This document shows positions 1-11,607 of a stretch of DNA of 21,091 nucleotides, one piece after another; position 1 is the first letter of the stretch, and each line of letters begins with the position of its first letter. Origin of the DNA: Suillus spraguei (taxonomy: Eukaryota > Basidiomycota > Agaricomycetes > Boletales > Suillaceae); assembly GCA_016800925.1 (NCBI GenBank), contig JABCPU010000929.1:1-21091 (forward strand), given 5' to 3'. Under the pieces are notes generated by a model. That model searched no databases. It was not told the DNA's origin and worked only from the letters and a program-made list of their open reading frames with translations. Made by a program: the position numbers and the translations under genes.

Positions 1-560
1 CCGAAGATAGAGTCGGAGATATAGACTATAGGAATCAATCCCAAGTCTCGGAAGATGACTTAGAGCAGAAAGTGACTCAAGTCAAAGCAGAATGAGCAGA
101 ATCTAAGATGATATTCAAACTAAGGTTCTACGGAGATCTACAAGTGGTTTATATACTGTAAGTATCTAATACGGATAATCAACAAGTCCGGGACCAAGGG
201 CTATGTACGAAGTGTAACGGAAGTCTATTAGTTAATGCACAGCGGATCAGTAAGCATGAATCGGAAATGAACACAGGTAACGGATCAGTGACACAGGACG
301 GAAATATACACAGCCAGAATACTGGAAACAGGAGGAATGATGAAAGGAGATAGACGCAGATATACACAAGGGAGTTAAGGTGCGAGAAGTGAGCACATTT
401 GGATGGGTGGTCCAGACAGGATCTGTGACCGGACGGAAATGGAATCGATCGGATCTGATTGGATATGGTTGTATCTGGGATTAGAAGTATGGTATATGAC
501 AAGACCAAACCCTTGATCATACTCAGAACTTATTCCTCGTACTCTCAAGCCTCGTTCTCC
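1..560. other. Gene-free, purine-rich left edge; possibly repeat-derived
   Basis: I see no convincing gene here on either strand. The plus strand is clearly rich in A and G, with recurring short words such as CGGATCAGT, ACACAGG and CGGAA. The end of the stretch, about 500-560, changes to pyrimidine-rich text. Strand-skewed composition beside a dead transposon would fit a decayed LTR or other repeat, but I could not find paired termini, a primer-binding site or target duplications. The longest minus-strand open frame (179-520) has no recognisable motif. The repeat interpretation is inference only. Confidence 0.3.
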
Positions 561-561
561 T

Positions 562-1429
562 TTGAATGTTGTAGAACTTCCCAGCGACTGTCAGTGTCTT
601 TTCACTGTCATTGGTGATGCCACCCCAGTTCATAACACATGTCAGACAACAATGACAATGACCACAAAGTTGATGATGGGCCAACAAATATTGAAGCACA
701 TGTTGAATTGGCAAAAACACCTTGTAAGTGATCTAGCCTCTTTTTCTAATTGATCTAACATACTATTCAGAGCACAAACATGCTTGCAGTCACTGCATTA
801 GCAGTTGAACTGTCAATTCCCCAACTCCCCAACCTTCTGCAATGTTTTCTGTTCAGTCAACTTAATCTGGACAATCCTTGCGAGCCTTCTGAAGTTCTGC
901 TCTCTCATTGTCCCCAATACAATGAGAAAATAAGTGTTTTTAACTCTGCATGCTTGAGGTTATTTGCCCCAAATGATATAAGTAGTATTGGGGGCATGCA
1001 TTGAGAGTATATATGCGCATGTCCAATGTGGAGAAACAAGCACCCTCATTATGATTGCATGTTTGTCAACATGAACCCAGGTCTTGACATAATGAGAGGT
1101 ATGGACATTGCACGAGTGCTGACCTTTTTTCTTTTACATACAGGGCTGAACTATACCCATGCACAGTCGTGAGATGGTTCAATAAGGTTGGAGATTCACC
1201 AGACGAAGACACTGGAATGTGGATGGTGCAGCCTGCTCATAATGTCAACAACTCTCCCCATATTTCTATCATCCATATTGATTTAATTTACCGTGCCGCA
1301 CACCTTGTTCCAGTATATAGTACTCGACCCATTTCTCCGCAACATCAGCACTATCAAACTTACAATGTTTTTCACACATTCTATGTTAACAAATATGCAG
1401 ATCATCATGCTTTTGACATCGCATTTTAG
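562..1429 (+). mobile_element. Decayed 3' end of a Plavaka-type (CACTA/KDZ-like) transposase gene
   Basis: Conceptual translation recovers the C-terminal signature of the large ORF found in Plavaka elements of basidiomycetes. The pieces, in order, are: VDDGPTNIEAHVELAKT (about 672-716); a block ending in an ISSIGGM-type motif (780-1002, containing SEVLLSHCPQY); CPMWRNKHPHYDC followed by MRGMDIARVLTFF (about 1020-1125); VVRWFNKVGDSPDEDTGMW (1166-1225); and the terminal FYVNKYADHHAFDIAF just before the stop at 1427-1429. It is broken. A TGA interrupts the frame at about 1003, and a frame change lies near 1125-1142, after which RAELYPCTVVRWF is read in another frame. A GT...AG segment at 724-770 looks like a remnant intron, but its phase no longer fits. 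The N-terminal part and the terminal inverted repeats are not visible, so this is a truncated, non-autonomous relic. Family assignment rests on recognising these motifs, not on a search. Confidence 0.75.
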
Positions 1430-1715
1430 CCTTTTTTTGTATGGTCCTTGCGTATTATACTTAAAATCGAACTTTTTCGAACTTCACGCATAAAGTTGTT
1501 TGCATGCTTGAACCACTTTTAATAAGTAGAAAAAGCAACCTTAAAGGTAGTTTAAAAATATTGTCCGTGAGCATTAAGTAAGATAAGGATCCGGTGAAAT
1601 TGCTGATGATGACATCGGCTTGTCGGTACAAGAAGGCTTGATCGTATATTTGAATCTGAAGACGTTTCTAAATCCTACGGAAAGTCATCCGATGGTTTGA
1701 TTGTTGCAAATATAA

Positions 1716-3874
1716 TCACATCTACAAGTAATGTGACGTTAGTGATGTCAAAATTGCCAGATGGAGCGGCTATGCTTACTAGCCATTGCCAGAATGCTTC
1801 CATCTTGTTCTTTGGTGGGGGTTCGTCATATGAATCCGCCACTATTTCAGCCAGATCACTTTTGAAGTCCATATCCCCTGCAGCAACGGGCTTGGCGCCA
1901 TAGTAGAAGCGAGCCCCGATGTACATGATTGGCCAGGTAATAAAAGGAAGGTAGCTGGTGACAAAATTTGCAGTACTCCAATGTCCTTTGAGAAAGACGC
2001 TCCATCCATTGAACTAGAGTGGAGAAATAGTCAATCTAAACAGTAATAGCGGATATGAGAAGTTGACATACGAAACTGATAGTGAGCGTTGAAACAGCTC
2101 CCCACCACGCTGCACATGGCTGGAGATTTGTATAGTAAGGGAGTGTTTTGCGGTCGATACCTTGAACCTGCATGCCCTTGTAAAAGCGAATGTATGTCAC
2201 CGAAATACCAAACCACGTCATAAGGCCAGCGACGGCTGTCATGTCGGAAAACCAATCAAACACTGAGCCCGCACCATTAGACACAGCCATGAAAGCAAGA
2301 AGGGAGAAAGTGGCGCAGAAAAGAACAGCAACGTAAGGCGAGCCGTTGCGTGTGGTCTTGAGGAAGAACTTTGGAGCATTTCCTGAGGTTGCAAGACCAT
2401 CTACGCAGTGCGTTAATTTCGATGAGTTAGCTGCCGGATAAGCATACGTACAAATCGTACGAGACGCGGTATATAAATCACTAGACGAGGCGGACCACGC
2501 CGAGGTCAACAAACAAGCATTGATAATCTGTTTTGAATAGCAATGAGAAACTTCTAGGTAAAAAGGAAGCCACGTATGGCTTACTGAAGGAAGAGACTTG
2601 ATTCCGGCTGTTTCGATAGCAATGACGAATGGAGACTGGGCCGCTTCACTATTCAATTTGAGTGAAGGATTGTTGAATGGTACAAGCAGACCAATGACAA
2701 GTGTTCCACCGATATAGAAAAGTAAAATACGGATGTATACTCGGCGGATGGCCTTAGGCAAGTTACGACGAGGATTCTTTGCTTCTCCGGCAGCAATCTA
2801 GGTGAGATTGGTGAGTCATGGATCGACAAACTTAGAATATAACGTACAGCAACAACCTCCGTTCCAGAGAACGAGAAAGCAGCCTGCGTCAAAACAGCCC
2901 ACCAGCCAAGGAATCGTCCTTTGGCACCTTCGATGCCAAGATACTGGGCGAATGGTCCAGGATTTTTCCAGTAGCGAAATCCAATGCGGTCATGGTTTGG
3001 GCCGCCTCCCAAATCGATGACTATACCGAGAATAATAAGACTGGTGATTGTGATGACTTTGATGGATCTAGTAATCTCAGAATACAAAATCGGAATATAG
3101 TAGTCGGTACTCACGCAAAGATGAATTCCGCCTCGCCGTAAGCGCCAGCACCGAGCATATTAATGATGAGAACGACACTAAGACACATGACGACCCAAAC
3201 TGAGTTATCGATAGTGAGATTCCAATAATTTATCAATACTGTAGCAGCAGAAATCTCGGCTGGGACGATAACAAATGTCAGCAAGCGCACTAAGAAAATG
3301 GATTGAACTCAAGTACTAGGTACTAAAATGTAAGAGGTCGGTAAATGCGAGAAATGAACAAGGAAGAGTGGGACGTACAGGTAATCGCCCAGTTATACCA
3401 GTAATTCCAACCCATGGTAAAAGAGAAAGCAGGGTCGACGAAGCGCTCGGCCAGTTTGATATGACCACCAGGTATCGGCAGGAAAGCAATCTACGGAAAT
3501 GAGGATCAGGTATGTGATCTACGTGCAGCAAGCACACCATTTCTCCCAAACTGATCATTACGCAATAGACAGTGGAGCCCATGACTGTGTAGCCGAGCAA
3601 CATGCCGATGGGGCCTCCATAAGTCAAAGAGTTTGCGGTTCCAATAAAAAGACCAGTGCCGATGACACCACCAATACTTGACGAAGTTGAGAGTTCACGA
3701 GAAGGAAGAAAAAAAATCAACACACCTAATCATGGCAATCTGACGATTCTTGAGTTTACGTTGCAAAGCGTGCCCCGAGGGGCCCTGAATAGACTCTCTA
3801 TCATGGTCTGAGACGTCAGAGGATTGGGCTTTGTTAGTGTGATAAGCAGAGACGTCCGTCTTTTCAGCACTCAT
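1716..3874 (-). CDS. Amino acid permease, AAT/YAT family of the APC superfamily (10 exons)
   Basis: This encodes a plasma-membrane proton-coupled amino acid transporter of the fungal AAT type, with about 12 membrane segments. Predicted exons (minus strand): 3726-3874, 3538-3676, 3379-3490, 3115-3289, 2848-3067, 2585-2797, 2452-2527, 2072-2400, 1780-2013 and 1716-1721, giving 550 residues. Family signatures include RQIAMISIGGVIGTGLFIG at the first membrane segment, a GEM...PGGH stretch, SFSGTEVVAIAAGEAKNP and LTSAWSASSSDLYTASR. The C-terminus is PPPKNKMEAFWQWLM, where the final Met plus stop sit alone in the last coding exon. The start was chosen because it gives a typical hydrophilic N-terminal tail of about 45 residues. 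Eight introns are 47-58 nt. The third is less certain: acceptor 3290 gives 89 nt and keeps an IVPAEISAA stretch, while acceptor 3260 also stays in frame and gives 540 residues. Substrate specificity cannot be read from sequence. A GATAAG motif lies 40 bp upstream. Confidence 0.92.
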
Positions 3875-4866
3875 TGTGGCAAACGCTCGCTCGTTCGAAG
3901 GCAGCAGGAAAGTGATAAGAATTCCACCCAACTACGACTCACACATATATGAGCATCTGAGAGGAAGTGGTCAGTGACTTCCTTGCGGACGTTGATCAAT
4001 TCAAATGCCACGTCTGCCAAGTGGCGAATAGGACCATCAGAATTTCAGAAATGGTTGAATTTCCCTTGAACAGCAACATACCAGCAAGTGGGCTAGTCGG
4101 AACCTCCTATTGGATCAACTTGTCGTCTAGAAGTTTGCTCTTGCTGGCCTTAATTCTGCTCATGAGAGCTAGTGGTAACAAAGCAGAGATACGTGGAAAA
4201 AACTCCTTGGCGAATGGCCCTTATTCAAATTCATGTGTGGACCTAGCATGATGATAGAACCCATGCCATGGCGGCTGCATCCGGACAAAATTTGACGCAG
4301 AAGACGGTTTCACCTAGGTTGCCATCAGGACACCGAATGTCTACCTAGCCAACATGCATGGTATGTGCTAGTATGTGGGGGCATTTGTATGGTCGTAGTT
4401 GCTGGTGAGAGGACCAAAGTCCACTTACATTAGTGTAGTCAGCCAATGAAAATTGTTCAAGTGGTGTAGGGAATAAAATTAAATCCGGTCTATCGATGAT
4501 ATGAAAGTAGCTCAACCTTTCCGTGTGCCGTTGTTAATCATGCGTTGTCAATAATTTATTAGTTTGTGTGAAACTTTTCAATTAGTTCTGCCAGCTGCGA
4601 TGTCCGGAGACGTTTCTCTTTGCGACCTACGAGTTTGTGCCAGAGATAAGGAATCAATGTCGGACCCACATATGGCATACTCTAAATTCCAAAACGAAAG
4701 TGATCAATCGTGAGGTATACATCCATCAGGAAGGTTACGATAGTACAAAGGCTATGGTGAAGCGATCCGGGCGCTCGGGCCGCAGATGGCTTACATATCG
4801 ATTAGATAACGAATTGCCACAGTCGGGAGAGTCAGACGAACGACACAGTTTTCGAGTAGCCCATCC
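3875..4866. promoter_or_regulatory. Divergent intergenic region between permease and Rei1-type gene
   Basis: About 990 bp separate the two divergent start codons, and no open frame in it resembles a protein I know. It presumably holds both promoters. TGATAAG at 3913-3919 lies 40 bp upstream of the permease start, and GATAAG recurs at 4645-4650. GATA factors of the AreA/Nit2 type control fungal nitrogen genes through HGATAR sites, so nitrogen control of the permease is possible. Two six-base matches are weak evidence and the first may fall inside the 5' UTR. Confidence 0.35.
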
Positions 4867-6441
4867 ATGGATCCAGTTAACGAGCAACCCTTGTTCACTT
4901 GCCTATCATGCTCAATAGCATTTTCTTCCGCAGAGGAGCAGCGTATGTCCTGGCATTCCCTCCTGACTTGATAAATTAATACACGGGTACACAGGCACGC
5001 ACTACCGCTCAGACCACCATAGGTACAATATGAAGCGTCGCGTCGCATCCCTGCCACCAGTTAGCGCTGCTATATTCAATCAAAAGGTGCTTGAGCGGCG
5101 TCAGGAGACCGCGATTATGTCCTCAGTGAGGGGGAGCACCTGTGAGGTGTGCGGGTACGTTCCTTCTGAACGCAACAATCGCTTTCTCTTTCTTTCTTCT
5201 GCATTTATATCGCCTTCTTTGTATAGTTCTTGAATAGAAACTCTCTGACACATGAACAGGAAAACATACACAACAGAAAACGCATATAGATCCCACATAA
5301 ATTCCAAGAAGCACAAAGAGAACGAGCTCAAGACTGCCTCACAACGAGGTCAACTAGCACCCCAGCCAGATGAAGTTCCTGGCGCCCCTGTATATCCCTT
5401 ACCGTCATCCATGCCCCCCGTCAGCTCCGAGATTCCCATACCAAAAGACTCGACCCTTGGTGTACTCGCGACCGCGACTGAGGACGACATCAATGAAAGT
5501 ATAGACGCCAAGATAGCTGCTGCCCGTTCACGTCTTTCTTCAGCACATTGTCTCTTCTGCACACATGCTTCCTCCACGCTTTCAGAAAATCTAACACACA
5601 TGTCCTCTTCGCATTCCTTTTTCGTCCCTGATGCCGACTATCTCGTCGATCTCCCTGGCCTCATCACATACCTTGGTGAGAAGATTGCAGTTGGTAATGT
5701 CTGCATTTACTGCAACGGCAAGGGACGTGAGCTTCGGACGCTCGAGGCTGTGCGGAAACACATGCTAGATAAGGCTCACTGCAAGATTGCCTATGATTCC
5801 GAGGATGACCGACTTGAGGTGTCAGACTATTATGACTTCACAACTTCATATCCCGCTGACACGCGGAAGAAGAAGTTTAAACAGCCACCCACGGAGGATG
5901 AGGAGTGGGAAGACGCAGATGATGACAGCGGAGATGCTGAAGAGGTCGTCGACGAGGCCGCTTCAGAGCCTCCTGATTCTGAATCAGATTCTGATGAAAG
6001 CATACCCGAGAACCAGATCACGTATGGTGACACCGAGTACGAGCTCGTTCTCCCATCAGGTGCACGCATCGGCCATCGGTCAATGAAGCGCTATTACGCA
6101 CAATCCCTGCAGCCCACGCACGTCCAGAGTAATGAAGACCGCAACTCTGGGATCGCACTTGTCCGCAGACTGCTCGCAGACAAGAATTCTGCCCTTGTAC
6201 CCCGCAAGGGTGGGTTTGGCGCACATGGGCAAGGAATGGAGACTGTGAAAGCGAGGAATCGTGGTGAGGCAAGGGAAGCAGGGAGGCATGTACGAGAGTT
6301 CAGAGATCAGAAACGTAGGGAAGATTTCAAGACACGAGTAGGTTTCATACACAACAGCCAGAAGCATTTCCGGGACCCACTGCTACAGGTGTGTTTTGTA
6401 CTTGACTAGCCTTCGTTGTTGCTCACTCTTATCCTCAGTGA
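4867..6441 (+). CDS. REI1: Rei1/ZNF622-like C2H2 zinc finger protein of 60S ribosome maturation
   Basis: Rei1-type proteins act in the cytoplasm on pre-60S particles, where they help release and recycle late assembly factors (Arx1/Alb1 in yeast). Predicted exons: 4867-4942, 4995-5154, 5260-6388 and 6439-6441, giving 455 residues. Four zinc fingers are visible. The first is at residues 12-34 (C12, C15, H28, H34), followed by the diagnostic linker YNMKRRVASLPPVSAAIFN. The second is at 75-97 (C75, C78, H91, H97), the third at about 176-197 and the fourth at about 227-252. A strongly acidic Asp/Glu/Ser stretch follows at about 290-330, and the protein ends in the family-typical FRDPLLQ. The start is the ATG that supplies the first finger. 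The 105-nt second intron sits between the cysteines and histidines of finger two. The last coding exon is only the TGA stop, which the genome reading frame would otherwise miss, reading on into VCFVLD. Confidence 0.92.
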
Positions 6442-6671
6442 AGATGCAAAGTTTCACTGTGCATGATAAACTATGCATGACATTGATTTGGCTTTTCCAA
6501 GACCACTACTTCCTTTTATCTTGTCCCATGAAAACGTCTCTACAGAAACATAAGAAAATAATGCTATGATATTAATGAATTGAAAGAGCGACCGAAAGGT
6601 CGATCTCGGTTAAGTAGGGTATAATGATGTACGGCCGATAGCAAGAAGACAAAATATGAGAAAAAAACCAA

Positions 6672-9600
6672 TCAATACAGGTAAGCCGCAGGCACCACAC
6701 CCTCCTGGCCTGTTTGTGGATTTCGTGTATACCACCAACTGGGAAAAAATATAAGCGCAGGGACTGTAAGGCTGAACATTATCTCTTACGCAGCGTCCCG
6801 ATCATCTAACACCTCTACCTCGAGCCCAGCCGTTAAAGGTAGTTCACCCTCACCCGTCCCATCGAACGGGTAGCGAGCGTGCGCAGGACGAGTGAACTCC
6901 TCTTCAGCAGCCATCGTACCCACGACCGCGTCTGATGGAGTTTCAGCTCGTAAGTAGTTGCTACCATCTGGTCCAAATGGATCAGGTTCTGCAGTGATGG
7001 CTTTTCTTGCGGCTTCATCTTTCTCAGCGCCAATCACATTTAATGGGCCCGGGGCACCAAGAATCGTCGTTCGTGTGGCCGCGTTGATGTGCTCTAGTAA
7101 TGACGATGGTCGGTGTTGAACTGAATTGTCGTCGTCGTCATCATCGCTGGCATTATACTTCGCTACTCTATCATCGCGACGAGACAATAGGGTCCAGAGA
7201 ATGCCAATAAGTGCCAACAGGAACACAACCCCAGCTGCGATGGCAATGGAGATGAGAATGACAATACCAGTCGCGAGAAACTCTGCGAGAGACCCATGAG
7301 CTATGGTTTGAGAAGGCATAAAAGTTACTTACGTTGTTGAGTGAAGCTAAAGTTTGCGAGCGAATAGAACAGTGAAGAAATTGAGCCTAACGCTCCCTGA
7401 GCAGTTACGGCGGCCATATAAGGAATAAATGACGAGCCATCGAAGAGAATAGAGGACGCAGAACCGAACGAAGAGTCAGACAGCGCACCCGAGATCATCA
7501 ACATCCGGTCAGATTCAATGATACTGTTAGCTGAGTGCGTGTTCAGCAAGGGGACCATGAGAAGCTGGGAAATGTTGGTGGTGCCCTGAAGCGAAGATCC
7601 AACACTACTCCAAGAAACACCATCCCAGAACATCATGAACGGTGATGAACCATCAGCAGTACTGAAGACAAAGATAAGTCAGTTAATGCACCTGTGAGTA
7701 TTGATATTGTGCTACTCACCGACCAGCTGCAAAGATACTGGAAGAGTTGCCATCATTGACCGTCATTGCCGTAACTGGTCCTGGAATGTCAGCGCTGCTG
7801 CCGACGGCGGCCCATGTGGAATTTGCAAAATTATACTGTGCGACATTAGTGGTCGATCCACCCAATGTGATAGACCCAGCGGCAATTAAGATGTCTTGAT
7901 TATTCTACCCAAATCTAGTCAGTAACTCATTACAGGCCAAGACTATAGAACGGCACTCACTCCTGCATATGAGACAGATGAGATGTCTCCTTGGATACCG
8001 CTTCCAAGCGAACTCCATTGATTCAAGGTCGTATCAAATAGACAAATCGCTTGGCAAGACACAGAACCAGCCTGCGCGAACGAACCGGCGACAATGACAG
8101 CGTCAGACTTATATGTTGACGACGTTATCGAGCGAACGACAACCGAAGATCCTGCAGGGGCTTGCAATGGTTGCATAGATGATGTATCCCACTGTTGAGC
8201 AGATAGATCATAAAGAGCCAATCCACTCGCTGAGGTTCCAGTGAGGTTGAATTCACCGCCAACAAAAAGCTGTTGCTTCTGATCGACATAGACGGCGCGA
8301 ACAATGCCACTGATCTGAGCGCCAGAGAGCGCAGATATTGAAGACGTAACGGTATCATAGATGGCAACGGCGGATGAGGTTGTAGAGGAGGAAGAGAATG
8401 AAAAGTTGCCCCCAATTATGGCTACTTGGTGAGAAGTGGAAACATTCGTCCAGAATGCCCCAGCAAGGATAGCGGGAGCAGGAGCGGGCGGGACAGGCGG
8501 CAGGGCGCTTGAAGTTGCGCTCTGGCGAGTAAATAAGGTTCCAATATTGAGGTGAGATATCCATGCAGATGGTCCGCGACGGACGTGGGGATAACGCTTC
8601 GTTATGGTGGCCGGAGAAGATACATTCGTAACACTGCTAGAAAGTTGGATACCTATAGGTGTCACCAAAGGGCTTGTGCTTCCACCACTGGACAACATCA
8701 CAAGGCCGCTGGCACCGTACTCTGCCATAGTATCCACATTACCCGCGACAAACTGGGTTTGCTTCTGACTCGAAGTAGGTAAAGTACCGTTGCCGATGAA
8801 TGTCATGTTGCCCACTACAAATCCACCGCTGTTCACCCACGAACCAGTGCTAACACTCCAGGTGGCTAAACCGCCAGCGGAAACGCCAGCAGTCGACGAA
8901 TTAAGGGCCTCGGTGAAATTGCCTGCGACCACGATTTGCCCATTGGCAAGCGCAAGGCTATTGACCACACCATCAACCCCTGCGCCCATGGCCTTCCACG
9001 AATTGGAGGTGACGTCGTAAATAGCAACGCCCTTGAGTTTGCCCTGCGTGGAAGCTGTATTGGTGTCTGTAAAAGAGCCACCAACGTAAAGCTCGTTGCC
9101 GCTCAACACAAAGGAGGTCACAGGCCCATTCAGACCATTATAGGGTAGGGAAATGAACGATCCGCTGCTGAATGCAACGATGTTTGAGACGCCGCTTGTC
9201 GAGCCGGAGACAAGCTGGAAATTGCCACCAAGATAAACAGTGCCAAAGGGGTGCTGTGCGACAGCTGTGACGAATGTAGTGGAGGAAGTTGTAGCTCCCA
9301 GGGCGTTATAGAGATCAATGGATATCATGTCCAAAGAAGTTTCACTTGTGTTGGGAATAGTTCCGGTAGCATCAAGGATCGCACTGGAGCTCAATGGCCA
9401 CTCAAAGAAACCAAAACCATGCTGGGAATTGCTAGTTGCGTTGGACCCAGATGACCCGGACCCAGCGGCGGATGTCACATTCGCCGACGTCAGCACCAGT
9501 GCAACATCACCGGCGACAAGTTCGTACTGCCCATCCTGACCAGTCCCTTCAGGGTCATTCGCAAGCGTCATGGTTACGGTGGTCACAAAGTCTGTGGATG

Positions 9601-11228
9601 AGGGAACGATGGGACCACTGTAGACGAGTGTAGTCGTGTCGGACTGGACCTGCTGTGAAATGGTAGAAACCCAGGGTTGGCTTCCGCTGCCTGGAAAAAC
9701 GGTGACTTGGACAGATGTACGGAGGGGACAATCCTGGAAGTCTGCACAACCCGGAATGACAAGGTATATGTCATACTGGCCAGACGCAGAGACGTAGGGC
9801 TGCCAGGTAAAACTGGGACCCTGGGAGGGGGAGGTGCCGACAGCCACTGGAGAGACTAGGACGGTTTGGAGTGTTGCAGGGATATTGGTGACAGCATCTT
9901 TGGTGGTCCACTGACCAGTACTGGCAGTGTTGGATGGACCAGGTGAAAAGCAGGATTGCAGGTTCCCGCTGCTGGATGCGAATGCGCCAGAGGATAGCAG
10001 CTGTAACATGTGCAAACCGGGAGCTTCACCCGTCCAACCCGACAGAGTAATCTGTAAACCGGTCAACGTCACCGGAGCCGTGAAAATGAAGTCCTGGTAC
10101 AAGATTGATGAGTCGGTCGACAAAGGACAGACAGCCGTGCATGTCATGTTTTGTCCAGTTGATGGGTTGACATATGACAAAGTTTGTACGGTATTGTCTG
10201 GAATGGATGTAACACTGATGGACGCAATATAAGACATCACAAATTATCCTCATTTGTCTGTTGGAAAACACATACCTAAAACTTGTCGTGCCAAATCCAC
10301 TCTGGAACGTGTTGCCAAGGCGAACACCATAGGCATTGATAGACGAGAAGTCACGGATAGTAATTACAGCGCCATTTCCGTTGGCAGCTAACCACGTGTT
10401 ACCAGGTCCATCCGGACCAGCAGGACACAGGACATTCAAAATGTCGGCGAACTGAGGGTCAGATGATGAGGGTTGTCCCAATATTTCTGCGCCCTCAAGA
10501 GGAACGGGGACAAGTGATGAAGAGAAAGGTGTAGCCCCGGGAGAATAAGGGATATTGGGATTGTTGGTGTCATTTAGTGCAGTGATATTCGCGGCGAAGG
10601 AAGTGAGGAATGACCCAGCAAAGAAGAGACTGTTCTGTGAGGCGTTGGAAGTGATGGAAAAGACTTCTGCACCGTCACCTATGAAACCTTCGAATGGGGG
10701 TGCGGACCAAGAGTTGGACTTGGTGTTCCATATAGCTACAGACGAACCGGGTGACGTGAAGTAGCCACCCACCCATAGCTGGCTTGTGGATACGTCACAG
10801 TAAAGCGAGTATATTGGACCGTTAGGACCGTTTGAGCCGAGCGCAGCAAATACGCCAGAAGAAGGCGTGTATGACGCGATGTTGCTGGCGGACACGGACG
10901 TATTGCCAATAGATGAGAAAGAACCGGCGAAGTAAAAGATATCATTGATAGCGCAACCTGATTGAATTGAGCCGCCCGCATTCGTAGTGCCAAGCGTAGT
11001 TAAAGCGCCTTCACCAGTGCGAGCGAGTAAAGAAGACACAGAAGGGTCAAATGTGATAGCAGTAGCGTTGTTGAATAGACTGAGACCTGCAAATGCACCC
11101 GCAAGGCCTACTTGTCCCATACGGCTGAAATCGACCATTGGTAGTGACGCGAACGTGGGATTGACGAAAAGAGTTGCGAGGAAGAATATGGAGGGCCATC
11201 GTATCGAACTTGATGAATGCGAATGCAT
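6672..11228 (-). CDS. RAX2: RAX2-like cortical polarity protein with C-terminal SH3 domain (6 exons)
   Basis: RAX2-type proteins are large, glycosylated, single-pass membrane proteins that mark growth sites and guide polarity (bud-site selection in yeast, hyphal growth in other fungi). Predicted exons (minus strand): 10276-11228, 7961-10214, 7720-7904, 7333-7661, 6790-7282 and 6672-6738, giving 1426 residues. A signal peptide (about residues 1-30, hydrophobic core SIFFLATLFVNPTFA) starts the protein. A very long Ser/Thr/Gly/Asn-rich ectodomain follows, with Kelch-like repeats of the form YVGGSF, FVGGEFNLTG, VAGNFTEA and AGSFAQAG, and many N-x-S/T sites. One membrane helix (GIVILISIAIAAGVVFLLAL) precedes a cytoplasmic tail with a run of six Asp. 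The tail ends in an SH3 domain (ARYPFDG...ELPL...EVLDDRD, then WWYTRNP, then GVVPAAYLY). The SH3 domain is split by a 51-nt intron; ignoring it ends the protein early at DDRDAA. A 50-nt intron (7283-7332) is preferred over an in-frame 32-nt alternative. Confidence 0.93.
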
Positions 11229-11401
11229 TTTGGGTATCAGTATGTAGTCTCTACAGTAACGTTCCAGGGTATATAAACCCTGATGGAACCTAGAGTTCTC
11301 CACAGAAAACCAGAGTTCAAGTGTCAGCCCAACGACGTTGAAAGGAAAGACCGTTTGAAACTTGAATCTTCCCATCAAAACGCGTTCCAATAAACCATCA
11401 C

Positions 11402-11413
11402 GTCCACGTGGAC
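11402..11413. repeat. Perfect 12-bp palindrome with central CACGTG, upstream of RAX2
   Basis: GTCCACGTGGAC equals its own reverse complement and contains the E-box core CACGTG recognised by bHLH factors. It lies 173 bp upstream of the RAX2-like start codon, a plausible promoter position. Whether it is bound is unknown. Confidence 0.5.
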
Positions 11414-11429
11414 CGGGTCATGGACCTAG

Positions 11430-11441
11430 GCGGTGCACCGC
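11430..11441. repeat. Perfect 12-bp palindrome GCGGTGCACCGC
   Basis: This perfect palindrome starts 16 bp past the CACGTG palindrome in the same intergenic region. It could be a dimer-binding site for a transcription factor. No specific factor is implied. Confidence 0.4.
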
Positions 11442-11607
11442 ACTTTTGACTAGACTTTATAATTGTCTTAACTGCCTCACGAAGTCCTCACACAGACCGT
11501 TAAATTAGAAACTCGCAGCTTATTTCCGAGTCTGTGCACCCATCTCCGAACCGGAAGAATGTATCAGGAATTTTTACATAGCAATCGAGAGGATCCACTA
11601 AACCAGA

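Noticed and set aside
179..520. Minus-strand 113-codon frame at the left edge with hydrophobic stretches
   Set aside because: The hydrophobic, Pro/Ser-rich translation is what a purine-rich plus strand gives on the opposite strand. No motif or splice structure supports a gene.
6786..6790. RAX2 ending at the TAA directly after DDRDAA
   Set aside because: That would cut an SH3 domain in half, while a canonical 51-nt intron leads to the rest of the domain and a stop at 6672.
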